DNA of 12,238 nucleotides, taken from positions 1 through 12,238 of the forward strand of contig CAMVNN010000021.1 in the NCBI GenBank assembly GCA_947168865.1, given 5' to 3'. The first letter of the stretch is position 1. Each line of letters opens with the position of its first letter. The notes under the pieces are model-generated. The model was not told where the DNA came from. It ran no database searches and worked only from the letters and a program-made list of their open reading frames with translations. Positions 9,038 through 12,238 of the stretch are shown one piece after another. Made by a program: the position numbers and the translations under genes. The stretch is from an uncultured Bacillota bacterium (GTDB lineage: Bacteria; Bacillota_I; Bacilli_A; RF39; UBA660).

Positions 9038-10156
9038 TTATTTCTCCTCAAACATTACTTTAAATATTGCTTCTAAAACCGGTACAACAATTGAATTACC
9101 AGCTAATTTAATCATTTTTCTATAACTTAATCCAAGCTTTTTTACATTCTCAAAGTCTTCTTCAGAAAATCCCATCAGTAAAAATGCTTCACGTGCTGTC
9201 AATAAACGATAAGAGTTCCCTTTTGGTCCATCATATAATATCATGCCAGCATTGTTTTGTCTATCCATATTGCATGTAATCGTGTTAAAATAAGTTAAAT
9301 TTTCAACATCCCTTTTATTAATATTCCACATTAGTTCTCTAGATCTAGTTCGAGGTAATTGTGCTTCATCAGCTTCTTTTTTATATGTCTTATTTGTATA
9401 ATCCGTTTTTAAAAACTTTTTTATGTCACTTGCTGGATATAAATTTTTCTTTAAACGTTTTTCGATTTTTGGTTTTTTATTTCCAAGGATACTAACCATA
9501 AAGCATCTTGCCCTATCCTGTGGCACTCCAAAATATATTCCTGATAATACCATAACTTCATTCTTATAGCCAAGATCCTCTAAAAAATTTTTCCACATCT
9601 CAAAATCTTTTTTGTTTGATGGCGCTAAGATTGCTTTAACATTCTCCATCAATAAATATTTTGGAAGTCTACCTTCATTATTTAACTCACCAAGTATTCT
9701 TTCAATTTCCCATAGCAAGCCAGATCTAGTTCCAGATCCTTTGCTCATTCCTCGTGTCTTTCCACCAGTAGATAAATCTTGGCATGGAAAACTATATGTT
9801 AACAAATCATGGTCAGGTATAACCTTTGAAGTAATTTCTGTTATTGATCCGAGATTTTTTGTTCGTTTATTTGCAATATATAATTTTTTTATTTCCTTTT
9901 TACTTTTTTTCATCAAATTATGATAAGGCTTAACTGAATCACCACTAAATGTAAATTTTGATAAATACTCTATTTGTTTTTCATATGAAGGAACGCTAAT
10001 TTTTTCGTCTTTGCAATGTATAGCATCATACGCTAAAATTGCATCAATGAACCAATCACTCGTTGCTACTACTTCATAATCAAGTCCGCTATTTTTTAAT
10101 GCCTTATTTTGTGCACCAATTCCTGAAAATGTCTCAAAAACTCTAATTTTTTTCAT
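9038..10156 (-). CDS. DNA (cytosine-5-)-methyltransferase
   Basis: This 372-residue enzyme shows the ordered motifs of C5-cytosine methylases: motif I FETFSGIGA (7-15, S-adenosylmethionine binding), motif IV FPCQDLS (123-129, catalytic Cys125), motif VI ENV (171-173), motif VIII QDRAR (213-217) and motif X LAGNSIVVPV (351-360). The variable region between VIII and X should hold the target-recognition domain, but the sequence methylated cannot be read off. It is the first gene after the promoter, as expected if self DNA must be modified before the restriction proteins build up. The start is supported by GGTG 7 nt upstream. A 1-nt gap separates it from the next gene. The length is normal and no key residue is missing. 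Confidence 0.97.
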   Translation of the reverse strand: MKKIRVFETFSGIGAQNKALKNSGLDYEVVATSDWFIDAILAYDAIHCKDEKISVPSYEKQIEYLSKFTFSGDSVKPYHNLMKKSKKEIKKLYIANKRTKNLGSITEITSKVIPDHDLLTYSFPCQDLSTGGKTRGMSKGSGTRSGLLWEIERILGELNNEGRLPKYLLMENVKAILAPSNKKDFEMWKNFLEDLGYKNEVMVLSGIYFGVPQDRARCFMVSILGNKKPKIEKRLKKNLYPASDIKKFLKTDYTNKTYKKEADEAQLPRTRSRELMWNINKRDVENLTYFNTITCNMDRQNNAGMILYDGPKGNSYRLLTAREAFLLMGFSEEDFENVKKLGLSYRKMIKLAGNSIVVPVLEAIFKVMFEEK

Positions 10157-10168
10157 AATTAATCACCA

Positions 10169-10191
10169 CTGTATCTATCCTCTATAGACAG
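10169..10191. promoter_or_regulatory. Imperfect palindrome over the methylase promoter (candidate operator)
   Basis: On the minus strand CTGTCTAT is followed by five bases and then ATAGATACAG; the arms match except for a 2-nt bulge. It starts at the end of the -10 element and covers the predicted transcription start. That position suits a repressor or the methylase itself as an autoregulator. No controller (C) protein gene is present in the operon. The RHH proteins at 11187-11755 are another candidate, without direct support. Confidence 0.4.
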
Positions 10192-10195
10192 TATA
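10190..10195 (-). promoter_or_regulatory. Probable defence operon promoter, extended -10
   Basis: On the minus strand the sequence TGATATACT holds an extended -10 element (TGnTATACT), with TATACT about 34 nt upstream of the methylase ATG. The -35 region is poor, which is common for extended -10 promoters. A second possible promoter lies farther up: TTGTCA at 10259-10264 with TAAAAT at 10234-10239, also with a TG extension but with a long 19-nt spacer. Confidence 0.5.
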
Positions 10196-10262
10196 TCATA
10201 AAATATATGATTTTGAACAGTACTTATAATATAATTTTACCAGATTTTTCGGCATTCTTGAC

Positions 10263-10290
10263 AATAATTTTTAAAAAATAATTTTTAAAA
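10263..10290. repeat. Perfect 14-bp AT-only tandem repeat
   Basis: AATAATTTTTAAAA occurs twice head to tail (10263-10276 and 10277-10290) without a mismatch. It lies in the most AT-rich part of the intergenic region, some 150 bp from the iteron-like arrays. AT-rich direct repeats of 13-14 bp are typical of DNA-unwinding elements in replication origins, which is the reading offered here as inference. Confidence 0.6.
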
Positions 10291-10346
10291 TTTTCACATT
10301 TTTTTAATAAACCCATATAAAATAAGGATTTAAAGCAAAAAATGCA

Positions 10347-10357
10347 CCCCCTAAACG
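10347..10357. repeat. CCCCCTAAACG motif, copy 1
   Basis: The 11-mer recurs exactly at 10779-10789, with a related CCCTAAACC at 10769-10777. Here it is followed by GGTAC, so ACCC and GGGT flank it as short inverted arms. In such AT-rich surroundings an exact GC-containing 11-mer on both sides of the iteron-like arrays is unlikely to be accidental. Confidence 0.5.
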
Positions 10358-10374
10358 GGTACATCAAAACCCTC

Positions 10375-10402
10375 TTGTAAATATCTGTATACATGATAAA
10401 AT
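10375..10402 (+). promoter_or_regulatory. Possible rightward promoter into the first repeat array
   Basis: TTGTAA (10375-10380) and TAAAAT (10397-10402) are 16 nt apart, with TG one base before the -10 box. Transcription would begin near 10409 and run into the 11-bp array at 10439. It could drive a non-coding or regulatory transcript, or the 29-codon open frame at 10427-10516. Promoter-like matches are frequent at this base composition. Confidence 0.35.
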
Positions 10403-10438
10403 ATAGTAAAATAGGAATAATTAGATATGTTGATATTT

Positions 10439-10482
10439 AAAAAGGACGGAAAAGGTACGCATAAGGTACGGAAAAAGTACGG
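10439..10482. repeat. Iteron-like array A, four 11-bp units
   Basis: Four contiguous units of exactly 11 bp read AAAAAGGACGG, AAAAGGTACGC, ATAAGGTACGG and AAAAAGTACGG. The consensus is AAAAGGTACGG. The unit length is close to one helical turn, so a bound protein would contact one face and the A-tracts would bend the DNA. This fits replication iterons or a partition site. Confidence 0.7.
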
Positions 10483-10554
10483 ATTAGGGCTATTGAAAGG
10501 AATATTAGTATTTTAATATAATAGTAATATAGGAAAATAAACTATAATGTTAGT

Positions 10555-10684
10555 AAAATGTATGGAAAATATCGGATAAATGTCGGCAAAATATCGGAAA
10601 AATGTTGGCAAAATGTCGGTAAAAAGGACAAAAAAAGGACAAAAAATGTCGGAAAAAAAGCCGAAAAAAAGCCAAAAAAAAGAC
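10555..10684. repeat. Iteron-like array B, about twelve 10-12-bp units
   Basis: The first six units (10555-10619) follow AAAATGTCGG with small changes, for example CAAAATATCGG, AAAAATGTTGG and CAAAATGTCGG. They then pass into A-tract units ending in GGAC, GTCGG, GCCG, GCC and GAC up to 10684. Most units are 11 bp, a few 10 or 12. The regular A-tracts predict strong curvature. Similar TGTCGG-type repeats lie inside replication-initiator genes of low-GC Gram-positive plasmids and phages, where they act as origin iterons. Here no initiator frame surrounds them. Confidence 0.7.
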
Positions 10685-10778
10685 TTCCATTTTTAATTTT
10701 GATGTGATAGAATGTGTATAATAAGAGATAAATATAGATGAAATATGGTTTTTATATCAAAAACAGCACCCTAAACCG

Positions 10779-10789
10779 CCCCCTAAACG
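10779..10789. repeat. CCCCCTAAACG motif, copy 2, with a half copy before it
   Basis: This is an exact copy of the 11-mer at 10347-10357, preceded at 10769-10777 by CCCTAAACC. Both are in the same orientation. The two locations lie outside the arrays, about 80-95 bp from their outer ends. Confidence 0.5.
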
Positions 10790-10867
10790 ACACGAAATTC
10801 ACCAGGTAAATGGGCTTTTATTTTTTTATTAATTATGTTAAATTAAGTATAATAAGAAAAAATATTC

Positions 10868-10895
10868 GAAGAAGATGGAATTACATCTTCTTTTT
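10868..10895 (+). terminator. Hairpin terminator
   Basis: AAGAAGATG (10869-10877) pairs with CATCTTCTT (10884-10892) around a 6-nt loop, and a run of five T (10891-10895) follows. A good -10 box, TATAAT at 10848-10853, lies just upstream. The hairpin probably stops transcripts from the repeat region before the RHH gene cluster, or acts as an attenuator. Confidence 0.65.
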
Positions 10896-10897
10896 GT

Positions 10898-10926
10898 TTG
10901 ACCACCATAGGAGGATTGATCATTAT
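10898..10926 (+). promoter_or_regulatory. Possible promoter, or leader mini-ORF with strong ribosome site
   Basis: TTGACC (10898-10903) and CATTAT (10921-10926) are 17 nt apart, which could be a promoter for the RHH cluster. The same stretch holds AGGAGG (10909-10914), 10 nt before an ATG at 10925 that opens a frame of only three codons (Met-Lys-Tyr-stop). Either reading is possible; both together are not. Confidence 0.3.
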
Positions 10927-11145
10927 GAAATACTAGATTTATGGATTTAATTTATCCATTATAATTTATTTAAATATAAGGAAATTAATTAAAATAATGT
11001 CCACGCTAGTGGCTCGATTTTGCAAGTGCAAAATAAGTTTGATATCACACTAAAGTCTTATGTAATAAGGCTTTTTTTGTTGTGCTGATATCAATCTCTT
11101 ATGCTCTTCTATTAATTTTAATAATAATTGATGATTTGGTGGTCA
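10899..11145 (+). promoter_or_regulatory. Structured leader region before the RHH genes
   Basis: TGACCACCA (10899-10907) is the exact reverse complement of TGGTGGTCA (11137-11145). Between them are several hairpins: ATGGAT/ATCCAT (10941-10959), CCAC/GTGG (11001-11012), ATTTTGC/GCAAAAT (11017-11034) and the composite hairpin at 11041-11092. The nesting suggests a folded 5' leader or a site read as DNA by a binding protein. It matches no riboswitch class I recognise. Confidence 0.4.
11041..11092 (+). terminator. Composite hairpin with U-run, possible attenuator
   Basis: An inner stem, AAGTCTTAT (11053-11061) with ATAAGGCTT (11065-11073), has a 3-nt loop and runs into seven T (11072-11078), as in an intrinsic terminator. 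An outer stem, GATATCA (11041-11047) with TGATATC (11086-11092), extended by CAC/GTG, encloses it. It lies about 95 bp before the first RHH gene, so it could end or modulate transcription into that cluster. Confidence 0.55.
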
Positions 11146-11186
11146 GAATGTAGCCACATCGTGGATAAGAAAGGAGGTTATAAGTT

Positions 11187-11507
11187 ATGACAAAAATAAA
11201 AAAACATATATCTATTCCAAGTGATATAGATATCATGATTTTAAACTATGCAAGAAAATGTAATATTTCATTTTCAGAAGCTGTAGTTCAACTAGTATCA
11301 TCTGGAATTAATAATCTAGAAATGACAAAAGCATTTGAAAAGAATAATGCATTACTGGATAAATTATATTCAAAATCATACTACTCTACTGCTCTACTTG
11401 AGCAAATATATTCCGATTTTGAATGGGATAAAGTTACTAATCCAAATGAAAGTAAAGCATTAAATAAGTTTAAATCGAAATTTAGCAAATATAAATACGA
11501 TGATTAA
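11187..11507 (+). CDS. Ribbon-helix-helix-like DNA-binding protein
   Basis: This 106-residue protein begins with a strand, HISIP (7-11), then helix PSDIDIMILNYARKC (11-25), a turn NISFS and a second helix EAVVQLVSSGIN (31-42). That is the pattern of ribbon-helix-helix (Arc/MetJ-type) regulators. The C-terminal 60 residues are polar and unrecognised. An AAGGAGG site lies 9 nt before the ATG. It is first in a plus-strand cluster with a second RHH gene 14 nt downstream. In mobile elements such proteins serve as copy-number repressors, partition proteins or relaxase accessory factors. The nearby 11-bp arrays and the inverted repeats are possible targets, but that is inference. Confidence 0.82.
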   Translation: MTKIKKHISIPSDIDIMILNYARKCNISFSEAVVQLVSSGINNLEMTKAFEKNNALLDKLYSKSYYSTALLEQIYSDFEWDKVTNPNESKALNKFKSKFSKYKYDD

Positions 11508-11521
11508 GGAGGTGAATTTAT

Positions 11522-11755
11522 ATGCATAAATTTGTTTTGAGATTAAGAAAAGATATATTTGATTTAGCCAAAGTTGAAGCCAATTCTAGAGGAATAAGTA
11601 TAAATGATTTTATAGTATACTGCTTAGAAGTTGCTATGGCTGAATATATGAATGAATCTGCTGAAGCATTTAAAGATATGGTTAAAGATAAAGCAATACA
11701 AAAAGAAAGGAAAAAGATTAAGGATGAGCAAGAATCATGGAAAACTATATTATGA
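11522..11755 (+). CDS. Second ribbon-helix-helix protein with charged C-terminal helix
   Basis: This 77-residue protein has the clearer RHH pattern: strand FVLRLRK (4-10), helix DIFDLAKVEANSR (11-23), turn GIS and helix INDFIVYCLEVAMAEYM (27-43). The Arg/Leu alternation in the strand is typical of the base-contacting ribbon. The last 30 residues are a strongly charged helix (KDKAIQKERKKIKDEQ) that may mediate oligomerisation or partner binding. The ribosome site AAGGAGGTG overlaps the stop of the preceding gene, and the 3' end overlaps the winged-helix gene by 32 bp in another frame, so the three are probably one operon. The exact role is unknown. Confidence 0.82.
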   Translation: MHKFVLRLRKDIFDLAKVEANSRGISINDFIVYCLEVAMAEYMNESAEAFKDMVKDKAIQKERKKIKDEQESWKTIL

Positions 11756-11993
11756 TTTATTAGATGATAATTTGAGTAAAAGTGCTATTGTGTTTTTTAC
11801 TCTACTACTCTCTAATTCAAATCAAAAAGGATATGCTTTTGGATCTAATAAATATTATGCTGATAAATTAAAATGTTCTACTAGAACAATATCTACTCTA
11901 ATTAGAATATTAATTGATAAAGGATATATAACAGTTGAAAATCCAAAAAGTTTTAGAAGAAAAATATTCATTAGAAATAAATTTCTAACATAA
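11724..11993 (+). CDS. Small winged-helix (HTH_36-like) replication-initiator-type protein
   Basis: This 89-residue product starts MSKNHGKLYY. The region AIVFFTLLLSNSNQKGYAF (21-39) and the helix-turn-helix DKLKCSTRTISTLIRILIDKGYITVE (47-72) strongly recall the N-terminal winged-helix domain of plasmid Rep proteins and phage replisome organisers. In those proteins this domain is normally followed by a longer region. Here the frame ends soon after RRKIFI, so it is either a free-standing DNA-binding protein or a truncated initiator. The ATG at 11724 is chosen over 11652 because GAAAGG lies 13 nt upstream and the longer version would mostly overlap the RHH gene; the start is moderately secure. 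Confidence 0.75.
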   Translation: MSKNHGKLYYDLLDDNLSKSAIVFFTLLLSNSNQKGYAFGSNKYYADKLKCSTRTISTLIRILIDKGYITVENPKSFRRKIFIRNKFLT

Positions 11994-12106
11994 TAGAATA
12001 TTATTTCTTACAATATAGATATAATATACTAACATAATAGATAAGGATAATATATAAATATAATAGTTATACAAAGGCCTTAGTAAAAGGTAAAGGAGGT
12101 TTAGGA

Positions 12107-12238
12107 ATGAAAAATTTAGTAGACTATATAAAATATCATGGATATATTACTAGTATTAGAGATAAAGTTGATAAAGATTATATTTGGTTTGATATATGTC
12201 AAAAAGAATTATACAAAGATAAGAATGGTGAGGATAAG
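12107..12238 (+). CDS. Unrecognised protein, 5' part only
   Basis: An open frame of 44 codons starts at ATG 12107 and runs off the window end. It has a strong AAAGGAGGT site (12092-12100) 6 nt upstream, which makes it a real gene start. The visible N-terminus reads MKNLVDYIKYHGYITSIRDK and continues polar, rich in Lys, Asp and Tyr. I do not recognise it. It lies 113 bp after the winged-helix gene in the same direction, across an AT-rich gap with TATAAT-like sequences (12020-12025) but no convincing -35 box. Confidence 0.7.
   Translation, partial: MKNLVDYIKYHGYITSIRDKVDKDYIWFDICQKELYKDKNGEDK

Noticed and set aside
9036..9051. Upstream ATG at 9051 as start of the unknown second gene
   Set aside because: The GAGGAG ribosome site serving the ATG at 9036 lies inside that extension, and nothing resembling a ribosome site precedes 9051.
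10439..10684. CRISPR array
   Set aside because: Units are 10-12 bp and contiguous without unique spacers, and no cas gene is present.
10558..10707. 49-codon lysine-rich open frame over array B as a real gene
   Set aside because: The nearest AGGA is about 20 nt upstream of the ATG, and the frame is explained by the A-rich repeats having no stop in one phase. Kept only as a possible initiator-gene remnant.

Overview
The window looks like part of a mobile element (plasmid, ICE or IME) from a low-GC Gram-positive bacterium of the Bacillota. The DNA is very AT-rich, ribosome binding sites are strong AAGGAGG-type, and TGA is used as a stop, which argues against Mollicutes. No chromosomal housekeeping gene is visible, so the host cannot be named more closely.

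Left edge (1-217): non-coding. It holds an inverted repeat followed by a GTCCGCCCTTGGCACG segment that resembles the nick region of MOBQ-type transfer origins, several small hairpins, a 10-bp tandem repeat, and a strong hairpin terminator at 189-216.

Centre (218-10156): one minus-strand operon of seven tightly packed genes, read from right to left. In order of transcription they are a DNA cytosine-5 methyltransferase; a conserved protein of unknown function with a possible DUF3883-like C-terminus; a MORC/MutL-like GHKL ATPase; a Z1-type superfamily II helicase/ATPase; a PD-(D/E)XK nuclease of the DUF4420 type; an AIPR-family protein; and a small protein with a D...ExE nuclease-like motif. The first six are separated by 3 nt or less, or overlap, so they are probably translationally coupled. 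The set matches restriction-modification-like phage-defence systems predicted around MORC-type ATPases and Z1 helicases. The likely logic is that the methylase marks self DNA while the ATPase, helicase and nuclease(s) act on unmodified DNA; AIPR may add an abortive-infection function. The mechanism is inference.

Intergenic region (10157-11186): about 1 kb without a convincing gene but full of structure. It holds the operon promoter with an overlapping imperfect palindrome, a perfect 14-bp AT-rich tandem repeat, two arrays of 11-bp units with regularly spaced A-tracts, repeated CCCCCTAAACG motifs bracketing those arrays, a hairpin terminator, and a leader with nested inverted repeats. The 11-bp arrays look like replication iterons, so this may be the element's origin.

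Right edge (11187-12238): plus-strand genes for two ribbon-helix-helix proteins, a small winged-helix protein resembling the N-terminal DNA-binding domain of plasmid/phage replication initiators, and the start of an unrecognised gene cut by the window end. They fit replication, copy control or mobilisation of the element that carries the defence operon.
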